DNA from: Lysobacter sp.
Lineage (GTDB): Bacteria > Pseudomonadota > Gammaproteobacteria > Xanthomonadales > Xanthomonadaceae
Direction: 5' to 3'
Length of the DNA stretch: 64,000 bases
NCBI GenBank assembly: GCA_019634715.1
Contig: JAHCAU010000015.1
Span: 1-64,000 of the forward strand
The notes beneath the pieces are model-generated. The model searched no databases. It had not been told where the DNA came from and was given only the letters and a program-made list of their open reading frames with translations. Below are positions 1-11,695 of the stretch, one piece after another. Position 1 is the stretch's first letter; every line of letters begins with the position of its first letter. Position numbers and translations under genes: made by a program.

Positions 1-1281
<1,281 letters not shown>

Positions 1282-1282
<1 letters not shown>

Positions 1283-1308
1283 TCGTCCTGCCACGGGAGC
1301 AGGACGAT
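1282..1308. terminator. Stem-loop between convergent genes
   Basis: A perfect 10-bp inverted repeat (ATCGTCCTGC / GCAGGACGAT) with a 7-base loop begins directly at the stop of the ABC-F gene and sits 15 bases before the end of the convergent hemerythrin gene. There is no T run, so a bidirectional terminator is inferred from position only. Confidence 0.45.
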
Positions 1309-1322
1309 GTGCGCGACGTGGT

Positions 1323-1895
1323 TCAGCCCGCCGCGCAGTCCAGGCTGAGCAGGCAGTCCTCGTCCGGCAGCTCGCCGGCACGGTGCGGCGGCTGGTACAG
1401 CGCGTAGAGCGAGGTTTCCTCCAGTTCGATCCGGTCGCCCAGCAGGGCCGTGATCACGTCGAGGTCGCGCAGGAAGGCATCGCGCGTAGGCGCCGCCACG
1501 CCGATGTCGGTGTAGTGGCGGACGAACAGCGTGACCATGCGCGCGATCCCGGCCATCCGCGCGCTGGCGCGATCGAGGCGCTCGGACACCAGCGGGTCGT
1601 CGCGCAGGCTGCGTGCGACGTGGGCGTAGAAGTGCTCGTCCTCTTCCGCGATGTGATGCAGCAGGTCCGCATGGAAGCGCGCCAGCGTGCCCGGCAGCTT
1701 CGCGAACTGGCAGCGATGCGCCTGATCCTCCAGCCGCGCCAGCGTGGCCTGCAGCGAGGCATGATCGGCCTTGAGATGCTTGATGAGGTTCGGATCGTAG
1801 GCCGATCGCCTGGCGTGGCCGGCATCCGCGGCATGATGGGCGCCGGATGCGTGGCGGGTGGTGTCTTCGGTGTCGCGGAGGCTGAGCGAGAACAT
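1323..1895 (-). CDS. Hemerythrin domain-containing protein
   Basis: This is a 190-residue cytosolic protein with the hemerythrin/HHE fold, which binds a di-iron centre through His and Glu side chains. Candidate ligands are visible in order: the His pair in LIKHLKADH, then FHADLLHHIAEEDEHFYAH, then VRHYTDIG near residue 120. The first 30 residues are low-complexity and His/Ala-rich. Known relatives sense or store oxygen, nitric oxide or iron; the sequence does not say which applies. The start chosen (MFSLSL) is the last ATG before the domain. A longer reading frame reaches 2015 but its extra residues are Arg-rich and look non-coding. No strong ribosome binding site is seen. It is convergent with the ABC-F gene. 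Confidence 0.75.
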   Translation of the reverse strand: MFSLSLRDTEDTTRHASGAHHAADAGHARRSAYDPNLIKHLKADHASLQATLARLEDQAHRCQFAKLPGTLARFHADLLHHIAEEDEHFYAHVARSLRDDPLVSERLDRASARMAGIARMVTLFVRHYTDIGVAAPTRDAFLRDLDVITALLGDRIELEETSLYALYQPPHRAGELPDEDCLLSLDCAAG

Positions 1896-2589
1896 TGGGC
1901 GGGTCCCACGGGCGGCATGCCCGGATCGTGCGCGCATCGATTTCCTGAGGCGTTCACGGCGTCGATGCGCTCCTGCTCCGTGTCCGCATTGTGGTGGGGG
2001 TCCGTGTTCCGGCATGCCCGCTCACCCGAACCGCAAGAGCGGTGCCAGCGACGACATGCAATCTGTGGGGTGCGTCCCATATCGCGACATGCGCAAGCCG
2101 TGCCGGCCTGCCGCGTCGCCCCGCGACCATGCGCGGTTTGGCGTCCCGTGCACGCTCGCCCCCGGCCCTCGCGGATCGCGCGCGTCGGGCCGCGCGAGGG
2201 ACATGCCCGCGCATGACGATCGGCATGTCGATGCGTCCGCCTCGTCGTGTCGTCGGCGGTCGAGATCGATCCCCGGTGACACAGTGCGGCAGAATGCGGC
2301 GGAATCGATGCGAAGCCCGCCGGATCGTGCGATTTGCGCGGCAGGGAGTGATCTTTCGCGTCGCTTCGATAGACCGCTTGGATTGCGATTGCGGGTTGGA
2401 TTGACGGATGGCAGCGGCCGAGAACTGTGGTGCCGGGAGCGATACAGCGTCTCCGCGCGGAGCGACGAGACGATCCGGGGGCTGAGCATGGGCGGACAGC
2501 GGGTTATCATTCCAGCCTTGGTCCGGGGGGGGGCGTGCCATGCCAAAAGCGACGCTTCGGATATCCGAATGATCCATTCAGGGGGATGC
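1896..2589. other. Long gap with G9 tract, no gene recognised
   Basis: This is about 690 bases between divergent genes. The frame of the downstream gene stays open through it, but the translation is Arg/Ser/Pro-rich with no domain, so I read it as non-coding. The only distinctive sequence is a run of nine G at 2525-2533, some 57 bases before the start of the downstream gene. Confidence 0.5.
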
Positions 2590-4707
2590 ATGCGTCGATC
2601 TGCAGTGTGGTTTTCAGGCGTCTTGATCGCCTTGGCGGCTGGCGCATACGCCGCGCCGGCCCTATTCCGGGCATCACAGCATGGGGCTGAGGCGAGAGAG
2701 GGGCGGCGACCTGCGTCGTCGGTGGGACTGCCTCGGCCGAGGCCTGTCGTCAGGCTCGACGCGATGAGTGAACTCATCGCTGCCAATGGTTCCAAGCCGC
2801 TGCTGGTTCCGGTCTCGCTGCGTCTGGCGGGAGAGTTGGATGCGCCGGGGGCCGGAGTCGCATCCGTCACGGTCATCGTTGGAGAACAGCAGTTTCCCGC
2901 AGTGATGAATGGCGTCGCTTTTGAAGCGAACCTGTCCGGTGTGAATCCCGACAGCATGGTGCGCCTCGAAGCCGTTCGCGGTACGTCGCGCTACCGGGCC
3001 CTGCTCGGTAGTGCGCTGCTTCTGAAAAGACAAGCAGGCAGCGACCGGCGACTGGACATCGCAGAGAGTCCGTCGTTGCGTATTTCGCCGATGAGTACGG
3101 CTGCGCACTTCTTCATGTTGCGAGGCTTGGGCGATCGCATGCCCATGAGCGATGCCGAAATCGACGAGTCTCTTCAGACACTGCTGCCTGAGGATCTGGC
3201 GGTTGCTGCAAATGCGATCCGTGCGGTTGCTGCCGGCGAGGTGGTGCTGCCTGGCACCCATGCCTCTTTCGACGCATTGCTTCAGGACAGAAATGCGTAT
3301 CGCATTTTCCTGAATCGGAATCCGTCGATTCGCACGAGTGCGGATGCGAATGTGCGCTCGATGCCCTTGGGTCCGTTTTCGCCGGCTGATCTGCAGCGTG
3401 ACTGGGTGCTTGCTACCACGCAGGGGCGCCCGGGGATGGCGTATACGCACTCTCCTGTTCAATTGATGCTTCGCAGGCTGGGCGGGTACTGGGTGCATTC
3501 GAATGAGGCCCGCTCCCGGCCGGAGTTCGATGCAAGGCTGACTGCGCAGGGCGATATGGAGACGGTACCTTTGGGACAGCCGTACGTCGATCATTGGGTG
3601 TATAGCTACAGCCCCAGCACCTACGATGCCAGCCGCTACGTTTCCCGGTCGACGATCCTGCGAGAAACATATCGCAGGGTCTTCGCGGGGGCTTATCGCC
3701 AGCTCTGGATTCGAGTGCGCGACCAGCGCAACTGGATCCCGCCGCTGCCGGGCGAGGATCGCGGCAATGAAACTGTCCTCTCCTTCTGGCTTGCATCCGA
3801 TCTTTCCGGTGCCGCCAAGCCTGCAGTCGATTCGCATGTGCTGGGTCGACGTGCGCTGCCGTATTTCTGCAAGCAGGCGTCCGGCGTGCAAGGTGAGCCG
3901 GATCGTCTTGCGATGTGCGAGTACGCGCTCCATCAGCTCGGTTCCAATGGCGTCGGCGTCGTGGAAGGCCTGGGGCGCAAGGTCAATGATGCATTAGTTG
4001 CGATCGCTTCGTCCGGCACTGCCGGCCTGCAGTGGTCTATCGACGGTTCGGGAAGTTTTTCGACGACCGATGGCGTGATCGACGTCAAGTATTGGCGTCT
4101 GGGCGTTTCGGACGAGGTTGGGGACATGATGATCTATCTCGCGAGCACTGGTTCTGGCGACGCGATGCAGACCATTGCCGGACGTGTCGTCGTGCTCAAT
4201 GGGAACGGCCCTGTCTATTTCAGCTCGACGGACCCGGTGGGATCCTGGATTTATGGATCGTTCGACGTGCGTGGTCCTTATGCCTATGACGAGTATTCGA
4301 TGGGATATGCGCAGGCTGACCGTTTTGACCGTGCAACCGACGGCACGCAAGTACAAACAGCACAGTATTGGATCTACAACGCGCCTGATGCCCCGCCCGA
4401 CAGCATCTTCCGCTACAGATCGGGCTGGATGCTGTCCAACGGCGGCTTCTTCGATACTCGTTATCGGGCCAACGTTTCCACCGGCGAGACCGGGCTGCAG
4501 CATTACTTCAGTTGTGGACAGGCTCTGCAACGAGGCGCGACCCAATGCGGGCCGGCGCGAGTGAGGTATTTCAAGCCAATTGCCAAGGTCGGCAGCCGCT
4601 GGTATGGCATTGAGGAGGTCTACAATACCGCCATTACGGATTACGTCGCGCCGATCCTGCACGACCGCTCTTCCCGGCCGAACTATTACGAGAAGCTGTC
4701 GCCCTGA
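2590..4707 (+). CDS. Hypothetical exported protein, 705 residues
   Basis: I do not recognise this family. The chosen start (MRRSAVWFSG) gives a typical N-terminal signal peptide or anchor (two Arg, then a hydrophobic stretch to about residue 22, with a possible AYA cleavage site). A five-G ribosome binding site lies just upstream. The mature part has a beta-rich opening segment, a middle section rich in Trp and Tyr (DHWVYSYSPSTYD, YRQLWIRVRDQRNW) and a C-terminal part with only a few Cys that could form disulfides (SCGQALQRGATQCG). No catalytic motif is evident. GC content and codon choice look lower and less biased than in the flanking housekeeping genes, which suggests later acquisition. 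It ends 10 bases before fmdB, so read-through into that gene is possible. Confidence 0.7.
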   Translation: MRRSAVWFSGVLIALAAGAYAAPALFRASQHGAEAREGRRPASSVGLPRPRPVVRLDAMSELIAANGSKPLLVPVSLRLAGELDAPGAGVASVTVIVGEQQFPAVMNGVAFEANLSGVNPDSMVRLEAVRGTSRYRALLGSALLLKRQAGSDRRLDIAESPSLRISPMSTAAHFFMLRGLGDRMPMSDAEIDESLQTLLPEDLAVAANAIRAVAAGEVVLPGTHASFDALLQDRNAYRIFLNRNPSIRTSADANVRSMPLGPFSPADLQRDWVLATTQGRPGMAYTHSPVQLMLRRLGGYWVHSNEARSRPEFDARLTAQGDMETVPLGQPYVDHWVYSYSPSTYDASRYVSRSTILRETYRRVFAGAYRQLWIRVRDQRNWIPPLPGEDRGNETVLSFWLASDLSGAAKPAVDSHVLGRRALPYFCKQASGVQGEPDRLAMCEYALHQLGSNGVGVVEGLGRKVNDALVAIASSGTAGLQWSIDGSGSFSTTDGVIDVKYWRLGVSDEVGDMMIYLASTGSGDAMQTIAGRVVVLNGNGPVYFSSTDPVGSWIYGSFDVRGPYAYDEYSMGYAQADRFDRATDGTQVQTAQYWIYNAPDAPPDSIFRYRSGWMLSNGGFFDTRYRANVSTGETGLQHYFSCGQALQRGATQCGPARVRYFKPIAKVGSRWYGIEEVYNTAITDYVAPILHDRSSRPNYYEKLSP

Positions 4708-4717
4708 GGTAAAACCC

Positions 4718-5020
4718 ATGCCCATCTACGCCTTCGAATGCGAAGCCTGCGGTCACGCCTTCGACCGCCTCCAGAAGATCGCCGACCCCGATCCGGCCGA
4801 GTGCCCGTCCTGCGGGCAGCCCCGGGTCAAGCGCCAGCTGACCGCGCCGTCGTTCCGGCTGGCGGGTGGCGGCTGGTACGAGACCGATTTCAAGAAGGAC
4901 GGCGACAAGAAGCGCAACCTCGCCGAGTCGTCCACCGGGGGCGCCAGGCCGGAGGCGGCCGCCGCGCCTGCAGCGGCACCGGCAGCACCTGCGCCGTCCC
5001 CCTCGTCGTCATCGACATGA
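4718..5020 (+). CDS. FmdB family zinc ribbon protein
   Basis: A 100-residue protein with the FmdB-type putative regulatory zinc ribbon. The N terminus (MPIYAFECEACGHAFDRLQ) supplies the first CxxC pair (Cys8, Cys11) and CPSCG supplies the second, together able to bind one zinc. The tail after residue 70 is an Ala/Pro/Ser-rich disordered stretch. The family was named from an amidase gene region but its biochemical role is still unclear. In Xanthomonadaceae such a gene commonly lies upstream of aspS, as it does here two genes away. GAGGT seven bases upstream is a good ribosome binding site. Its stop overlaps the next start (ATGA). Confidence 0.9.
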   Translation: MPIYAFECEACGHAFDRLQKIADPDPAECPSCGQPRVKRQLTAPSFRLAGGGWYETDFKKDGDKKRNLAESSTGGARPEAAAAPAAAPAAPAPSPSSSST

Positions 5021-5688
5021 AGGTCTCCAGCATGCGCCATGCCCTGTGCCTGTCCCTGCTCCTGGGGGGAGCAGCCGGTTGCGCGTCCACCCCGGCGAGC
5101 GCTCCCGCCGCAGGCATCGATGCGGCCCAGCCGCAGGCCCTGGCCGATGCGGCGGACGCCCTGCTGGCGGGCCTCGCCCGTCGATGCGGCCAGGCCTATG
5201 CCGGCGTGGTCGAGATCGACGTGCCGGAAACCGCCGATTCCACCTTCGCCGGCAAGCCGCTGGTGATGCATGTGCGCGAATGCGGGCGCGATGTGGCGCG
5301 CGTGCCGTTCCACGTCGGCGACGACCGCTCGCGCACCTGGGTGTTCACGCGGACCCCGGTTGGGTTGCGCCTGAAGCACGACCATCGCCACGCCGACGGC
5401 AGTCCCGATGCCTTGACGATGTACGGTGGCGATGCCGGGCGCGCCAGCGCGGCGGATGCCCCGACGCTGCGGATCGCGTTCCCCGTGGACGCAGAGTCGG
5501 TGGCGATGTTCAGGGCGCAGGGGCGCGAGGTGTCGGTGACCAATACCTGGGCGGTCGAACTCTCGGGCAACCGCTTCGTCTACGAACTCTCGCGGCCGGG
5601 CGGGCGCCTGTTCCGCGTGGTCTTCGACCTGGATCGCCCGGTGCCCGCGCCGCCGCCGCCGTGGGGCGCCGACGAAGGTACCCCCTGA
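5017..5688 (+). CDS. Putative lipoprotein of unknown function
   Basis: A 223-residue protein with a lipoprotein signal peptide: MKVSSMRHALCLSLLLGGAAGC, with the lipobox ending at the Cys. This predicts attachment to a membrane facing the periplasm. The mature part has a conserved-looking core with two further Cys (LARRCGQAY and HVRECGRD) and a beta-rich second half (SRTWVFTRTPVGLRLKHDHRH, RFVYELSRPGGRLFRVVFDL). I do not recognise the family. The start overlaps the fmdB stop codon, so the two are probably translationally coupled; an in-frame ATG at 5032 is an alternative. A strong hairpin follows the stop. Confidence 0.7.
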   Translation: MKVSSMRHALCLSLLLGGAAGCASTPASAPAAGIDAAQPQALADAADALLAGLARRCGQAYAGVVEIDVPETADSTFAGKPLVMHVRECGRDVARVPFHVGDDRSRTWVFTRTPVGLRLKHDHRHADGSPDALTMYGGDAGRASAADAPTLRIAFPVDAESVAMFRAQGREVSVTNTWAVELSGNRFVYELSRPGGRLFRVVFDLDRPVPAPPPPWGADEGTP

Positions 5689-5714
5689 CCGAGGGAATTC
5701 CGGATCCACCAACG

Positions 5715-5746
5715 ACAAGCCCCGCCGAAGCGGGGCTTGTGCGTTT
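5715..5746. terminator. Terminator hairpin
   Basis: A perfect 10-bp stem (ACAAGCCCCG / CGGGGCTTGT) with loop CCGAAG, followed by GCGTTT. It lies between the lipoprotein gene and the convergent DUF3011 gene and may serve both. Confidence 0.75.
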
Positions 5747-5795
5747 CCGGCCGGCGCGTTTCGACCCGGCGCGTTTCTGGTCGGCACGTCCGCCG

Positions 5796-6728
5796 TCAGC
5801 GCGTGCCGAAACGTGCGCGGCAGCCGCGGTTGACCCACAGCCCGTTGCGCCAGTCGTAGCCCCAACTGCTGCCTTCGATGCAGGGGCTGTCCGACAGTTG
5901 CTGGATCAGGCGCGGCACGCCGCGATTCCGGTCCCAGGCGCAGGTGGTGTAGCGGTTGTTCTCGCTGGTGCAGGTCACGCTGTAATCGCTGCCGCCGCCG
6001 CTGCGATCGACGCGGAAGATCCCGCGGCAGCCCTTGTCGACCCAGAGGTAGCCGTTGCGCAGGCCCCAGTTCTGGCCTTCGCGGCACGCCGTGTCGGACA
6101 ACTGGCGCACCAGGCGCGGCGTGCCGTAGAGATTGCTGCCGCACTGCCGGTAACGGCCGTCGGCGCTTTCGCAGCGGATGTCGGTGCCGATCCCGCCGCC
6201 GCCGTTGTCCCAGCGCGCTTCCCTGAACTCCGCGCGGCAGCCGTTGCGGACCCAGACCTGGCCGTTGGAACTCGACCAGCTCTGGCCTTCGATGCATGGC
6301 GTGTCGGAGAGCTGGCGCACCAGTTCCGAACGGCCGCGCCACGGCGTGCGGCAGGTCTGCTGGCGCTTGTCGCGGCTTTCGCAGCGGATCGTATTGCTGC
6401 TGCCCTGGCCGGGCGGGTAGTTGCCGCCGTTGTTGTAGCCCAGCGATTCGGCGATGTCGGCCTTCACGCGGCTGAAGGTCCAGCGCGACAGGCGGACCTG
6501 GTCGAGGTAGAAGCGCATCTGGTCTTCCGGGATGCGCCGGCCGCCGGACTGTTCCGAGTACTCCTGCGAGATCACCCGCCGCTGCTCGGTGGACGACAGT
6601 TCCCAGAGACGCTCGGGGGCATAGGCACGCGCCCCGATCTGTGCATGGACGTGGGTGGCCGGCAGGGCCGCGAGCGCGGCGCCGGCCAGGGTCGCAGACA
6701 GCAACAACGGGATCGTGAACCGTGTCAT
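5796..6728 (-). CDS. Secreted DUF3011 domain protein, four repeats
   Basis: A 310-residue exported protein. It starts with a clear signal peptide (MTRFTIPLLLSATLAG, cleavage near THVHAQ), then a helical segment (residues 35-90). After that come four imperfect repeats of about 55 residues, each with the pattern I/V-x-C-x-S, C near 8 residues on, R/xLxxQLSD, C, W, and W/V-x-x-G-C-R. The regular Cys pairs suggest disulfide-stabilised repeats outside the cytoplasm. DUF3011 proteins are common in Xanthomonadaceae and have no established function. The start at 6728 is preceded by GGGAG at suitable spacing. It follows a second DUF3011 gene on the same strand with an 80-base gap, so the two are probably a tandem duplication and may be co-transcribed. 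Confidence 0.85.
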   Translation of the reverse strand: MTRFTIPLLLSATLAGAALAALPATHVHAQIGARAYAPERLWELSSTEQRRVISQEYSEQSGGRRIPEDQMRFYLDQVRLSRWTFSRVKADIAESLGYNNGGNYPPGQGSSNTIRCESRDKRQQTCRTPWRGRSELVRQLSDTPCIEGQSWSSSNGQVWVRNGCRAEFREARWDNGGGGIGTDIRCESADGRYRQCGSNLYGTPRLVRQLSDTACREGQNWGLRNGYLWVDKGCRGIFRVDRSGGGSDYSVTCTSENNRYTTCAWDRNRGVPRLIQQLSDSPCIEGSSWGYDWRNGLWVNRGCRARFGTR

Positions 6729-6808
6729 GCGTGCATCTCCCATCGGTGGGGCGGAAAGAAGCGTCCCGCGAGAACCCGGGACGCCGGTCTGGTTTCGATC
6801 GATGATTT

Positions 6809-7474
6809 TCAGCGTACTCCGAAACGTGCGCGGCAGCCTTCGTCGACCCAGAGGCCGGCCTTCTTGTCGTAACCCCAGCTGCGACCCTTGACGCAGGGCG
6901 ACTTCGACAGGGTTTCGAGCACGCTCGGCTGGCCCTTGCGGGCGTCCCAGGCGCAGGTGGTGCGGCGCCCGTTCTCGCTGGCGCAGGTCAGGCTGTACCT
7001 GCCGCTGCTTTCGCCGATGCGGAATTCGCCGCGGCAGCCCTTGTCGACCCAGATCGAACCGTTGCGCAGGCCCCAGCTGACGCCCTGCTGGCACGGCGTG
7101 CCCGAAAGCTGGCGGATCAGGTCGGGGTTGCCGTAGAGATTGTTGCCGCAGGTCTTGTACTTGCCGTCGGTACTCTCGCACTTGACGACCTTGCCGCTGA
7201 ACTGCGGGCCGAACTCGGCGCGGCAGCCGCCGGACACCCAGACCTTGCCCGGACTCTCGCCCCAGGTGCTGCCCTTCACGCAGCGGGTGTCGGACAGTTG
7301 CCGGGTCAGTTCGGACTGGCCGGGCCACTTGGTTTCGCAGGTCTCGCGGCGATTGTCCTTGCTCTCGCAGCGCACGCTGCCCTTGCTGCCGAACTGGGCA
7401 TGGGCCTCGGGCGCGGCGGACCAGGCCAGGAAAGCGGCCGCGCACAGCGCCAGGGTCCGGAAAGGGGTCAGCAT
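6809..7474 (-). CDS. Secreted DUF3011 domain protein
   Basis: A 221-residue exported protein: signal peptide MLTPFRTLALCAAAFLAWSA with cleavage near AHAQ, followed directly by four DUF3011-type repeats with Cys pairs (SVRCESKDN...ETC; VKCESTDG...KTC; LTCASENG...TTC) and the recurrent LxGTPC/WG/VDKGCRGEF pattern. It lacks the extra helical segment of its neighbour. The repeat phrases are close enough to the adjacent gene (NLYGNPDLIRQLSGTPC against NLYGTPRLVRQLSDTAC) to indicate tandem duplication. The function is unknown; the repeats resemble small carbohydrate- or wall-binding modules only in general character. GAGG lies nine bases before the start. It is divergent from aspS. Confidence 0.85.
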   Translation of the reverse strand: MLTPFRTLALCAAAFLAWSAAPEAHAQFGSKGSVRCESKDNRRETCETKWPGQSELTRQLSDTRCVKGSTWGESPGKVWVSGGCRAEFGPQFSGKVVKCESTDGKYKTCGNNLYGNPDLIRQLSGTPCQQGVSWGLRNGSIWVDKGCRGEFRIGESSGRYSLTCASENGRRTTCAWDARKGQPSVLETLSKSPCVKGRSWGYDKKAGLWVDEGCRARFGVR

Positions 7475-7627
7475 GGGGAAATCCTCGGTAGCGGGTGGGC
7501 GGGGTGGTGGATCGTGGCGCCATGTCGTGCCGGTGTCCCGGGACGCCAGGGCACGCGGCCGGCGCAACCGCTAAAATGACGGGTCCATCCGGCCTTTGCC
7601 GGGCGATCCTACCCCGGAGCTTCCCCC

Positions 7628-9391
<1,764 letters not shown>

Positions 9392-9405
9392 CCGCCACGC
9401 TGTCG

Positions 9406-9472
9406 TAGAGCGGATCGAAGATCCGCTGCACAGTGTTCCGGAGACGGGGTAGCGGATCTTCGATCCGCTCTA
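9406..9472. repeat. Inverted repeat, 22-bp perfect arms
   Basis: Arms at 9406-9427 and 9451-9472 are exact reverse complements, each built on AGCGGATC and GATCCGCT. Such elements are dispersed in xanthomonad intergenic DNA. Here it may also act as a terminator for aspS, though no T run follows. Confidence 0.85.
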
Positions 9473-9493
9473 CTAAAGACAGGATCATCCGTG

Positions 9494-10009
9494 ATGTCGT
9501 ACGCCATCCGCCGCGCCATTCCCGCCGACGCCGAACGCGTCGCCGAACTCGCGCGCCGCTGTTTCACCGAGACCTTCGGCCACCTGTATCCGCCGGAGGA
9601 TCTCGCGTACTTCCTCGCGATCAGCTACACGCCGGAGACCCAGCGCGAGGCGCTGGAGGATCCGCGCTGCGCGATCTGGCTGCTGGAGGACGGCGACGAG
9701 GCGATCGGGCATGTCTATGTCGGCCCGTGCGGCCTGCCGCATCCGGAGGCGGACGAGGCGCACGGCGAGATCAAGCGCCTGTACATCCTCAGCCACGCCC
9801 ACAACGGTGGCTGGGGCGCGCGGTTGATGCAGACGGCGATGGACTGGCTGCTGCGCGACGGTCCGCGCACGCTGTGGGTGGGCGTGTGGAGCGAGAACCT
9901 CGGCGCGCAGCGATTCTATGGGCGCTACGGTTTCGGGAAGGCCGGCGAATATCTGTTCCCGGTCGGCGCGACCCGCGACCACGAGTTCATCCTGCGCCGC
10001 GAACCCTGA
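9494..10009 (+). CDS. GNAT family N-acetyltransferase
   Basis: A 171-residue GNAT acetyltransferase, which transfers an acetyl group from acetyl-CoA to an amine of unknown identity. The hallmark acetyl-CoA loop region is seen in IKRLYILSHAHNGGWGARLMQTAMDW (about residues 94-120), which corresponds to the Q/RxxGxG/A motif but reads NGGWGA. The C-terminal strand-helix NLGAQRFYGRYGFGKAGEY is typical of the fold. The ATG at 9494 is chosen; a GTG one codon upstream is also possible. No operon partner is obvious; the next gene starts 83 bases on. Confidence 0.85.
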   Translation: MSYAIRRAIPADAERVAELARRCFTETFGHLYPPEDLAYFLAISYTPETQREALEDPRCAIWLLEDGDEAIGHVYVGPCGLPHPEADEAHGEIKRLYILSHAHNGGWGARLMQTAMDWLLRDGPRTLWVGVWSENLGAQRFYGRYGFGKAGEYLFPVGATRDHEFILRREP

Positions 10010-10091
10010 TCCGTCCGGGGCTTGGGAACCGCTGCCGCGGTGCCCATGTCTCCCTCGGTCGCGCCCACCCACGCGACGCAGGCACGCCCGC

Positions 10092-10718
10092 ATGCCCCTG
10101 TCTCCCGCTCCGGATGTTCTCCTCGTCCACGGCATCTGGAACGCCCGGCACTGGCTGGCGCCCTTCGCCCTGCGCCTGCGCCGCGAAGGCCTGGCACCGC
10201 AGCTGTTCGGTTATCCGAGCATCCTCGCGGGTCCGGAGGCCGGCGCCGAGCGACTGGTCGAGCACCTGCGCCGCAGCCCGACGGCATGGCTCGTCGGCCA
10301 CAGCCTGGGTGGACTGGTGATCCTCGAAGCGCTGCGCCGCGCGCCGGACCTGCCGGTGGAACGTGTGGTCTGTCTCGGTTCGCCGCTCAACGGCAGCCGG
10401 GTGGCCGCGGCCCTGGGTGAGCGCGCCGGGTTTTCCTGGGCGTTGGGGCGAAGCCGCGACCTGCTGGTGCGCGGCTGCCCGCCCTGGGACGGGCGGGCCG
10501 AGGTCGGCGTGGTCGCTGGGGGGCATGCCCGTGGCGTCGGCGGCCTGTTCGCACCCATGGACGGACCCTCCGACGGCACCGTGGCCCTCTCCGAGACACG
10601 CCTGCCGGGCATCGCCGATCACTGCGTGGTGCCGGCCAGCCACACCGGGCTGGTGCTCTCGGCCGAGGCGGCCCGCCGGGCGGCACGGTTCCTGCGCCAC
10701 GGCCGGTTCGCGGATTGA
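10092..10718 (+). CDS. RBBP9/YdeN-type alpha/beta hydrolase
   Basis: A 208-residue serine hydrolase of the alpha/beta fold. Visible elements are the N-terminal oxyanion loop LLVHGIWN (about residues 10-17), the nucleophile elbow GHSLGG with Ser near residue 68, a candidate acid in the GPSDGTVALSETRLPG segment and the catalytic His in the VVPASHTGLVLS segment near residue 185. Small hydrolases of this type act on esters, but no substrate can be assigned. There is no signal peptide, so it should be cytosolic. The start is the ATG directly before PLSPAPDVLLVHG. Confidence 0.8.
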   Translation: MPLSPAPDVLLVHGIWNARHWLAPFALRLRREGLAPQLFGYPSILAGPEAGAERLVEHLRRSPTAWLVGHSLGGLVILEALRRAPDLPVERVVCLGSPLNGSRVAAALGERAGFSWALGRSRDLLVRGCPPWDGRAEVGVVAGGHARGVGGLFAPMDGPSDGTVALSETRLPGIADHCVVPASHTGLVLSAEAARRAARFLRHGRFAD

Positions 10719-10811
10719 GGCGACATGCGCCTGGCAGAGGTGGCGGCCGGCACCGATGCTTGGGGTAAAATGCCGGACTTGGCACTTCGCCACAGGTGAA
10801 ACAGGTGCGGC

Positions 10812-11543
10812 ATGGGTAGAGGTCCTTCCATCGAAGCCCGCAAGAACGCGGTCGACGCGCAGCGCGGCAAGATCTTCACCAAGATCATCCGCGAGATCGG
10901 CGTCGCCGCACGCGCCGGTGGCGGTGATCCCGCCGGCAACCCGCGCCTGCGCACCGCCGTCGACAAGGCGCTCTCGGTCAACATGTCCAAGGACGTGATC
11001 GAGCGCGCGATCAAGAAGGCCACCGGCGAACTGGAAGGCGTGGTCTACGAGGAAGTGCGCTACGAGGGCTACGCCCCCGGCGGCGTCGCGGTGATCGTCG
11101 ACTGCCTGACCGACAACAAGGTCCGCACCGTCGCCGACGTGCGCCACGCCTTCAGCAAGTTCGGCGGCAACCTCGGTACCGAAGGCTCGGTGTCCTTCAT
11201 GTTCCGCAAGCTCGGCGTGCTGTCCTTCGCCGGCGGCGCGGACGAGGAGAAGGTGACCGAAGTCGCGATCGAAGCCGGCGCCGACGATGTGGCGGTCTAT
11301 CCCGAGGACGGCGCCATCGACGTGCTGACCGCACCCGAGGCCTTCGCCGGCGTGAAGGCGGCCATGGACGCCGCCGGCCTCGTAGCCGACATCGCCGAAG
11401 TCACCTACCGCGCCGACAACGACAGCCCCGTCGGCGGCGACACCGCGCAGCAGGTCGTCAAGCTGCTGCGCTGGCTGGAGGATCTGGACGACGTGCAGAA
11501 CGTGTATTCCAACGCCGAACTCGGCGCGGATGCTTATGCATAA
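10812..11543 (+). CDS. yebC: YebC/PmpR family regulator
   Basis: A 243-residue member of the YebC/PmpR/TACO1 family. The N terminus GRGPSIEARKNAVDAQRGKIFTK is the conserved signature, and the length is standard. Family members have been described as DNA-binding regulators and, more recently, as factors that relieve ribosome stalling at proline-rich stretches. The gene immediately precedes ruvC, an order conserved in many bacteria (yebC-ruvC-ruvA-ruvB). A TAAAAT box at 10766-10771 is a plausible -10 element. The stop is followed by a repeat-bearing 150-base gap before ruvC. Confidence 0.95.
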   Translation: MGRGPSIEARKNAVDAQRGKIFTKIIREIGVAARAGGGDPAGNPRLRTAVDKALSVNMSKDVIERAIKKATGELEGVVYEEVRYEGYAPGGVAVIVDCLTDNKVRTVADVRHAFSKFGGNLGTEGSVSFMFRKLGVLSFAGGADEEKVTEVAIEAGADDVAVYPEDGAIDVLTAPEAFAGVKAAMDAAGLVADIAEVTYRADNDSPVGGDTAQQVVKLLRWLEDLDDVQNVYSNAELGADAYA

Positions 11544-11551
11544 GGCCGGGC

Positions 11552-11692
11552 ATGGGGCACGGGGAATGGGGAATCGCGATTGGCGAAGCGACCCTTCCGC
11601 AGCCCCGATGACCAGAGCTTTGCGCTGACGTACGGCAGCACTGGATCTTGGCCATTCCCGATTCCCGATTCCCGATTCCCGGTGCCGGCGGC
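11552..11692. repeat. Repeat-rich spacer between yebC and ruvC
   Basis: GGGGAATGGGGAATCG at about 11560-11578 is complementary in style to a triple direct repeat of ATTCCCG at about 11654-11690, so the spacer can fold back on itself. The same element type occurs at 15159-15276. The copies lie directly before the ruvC start and leave it without a clear ribosome binding site. Confidence 0.6.
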
Positions 11693-11695
11693 ACC

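Noticed and set aside
1858..2589. Open frame continuous with the gene at 2590, giving a 949-residue protein
   Set aside because: The added 244 residues are Arg/Ser/Pro-rich without a domain, and the start at 2590 has a signal peptide and a ribosome binding site.
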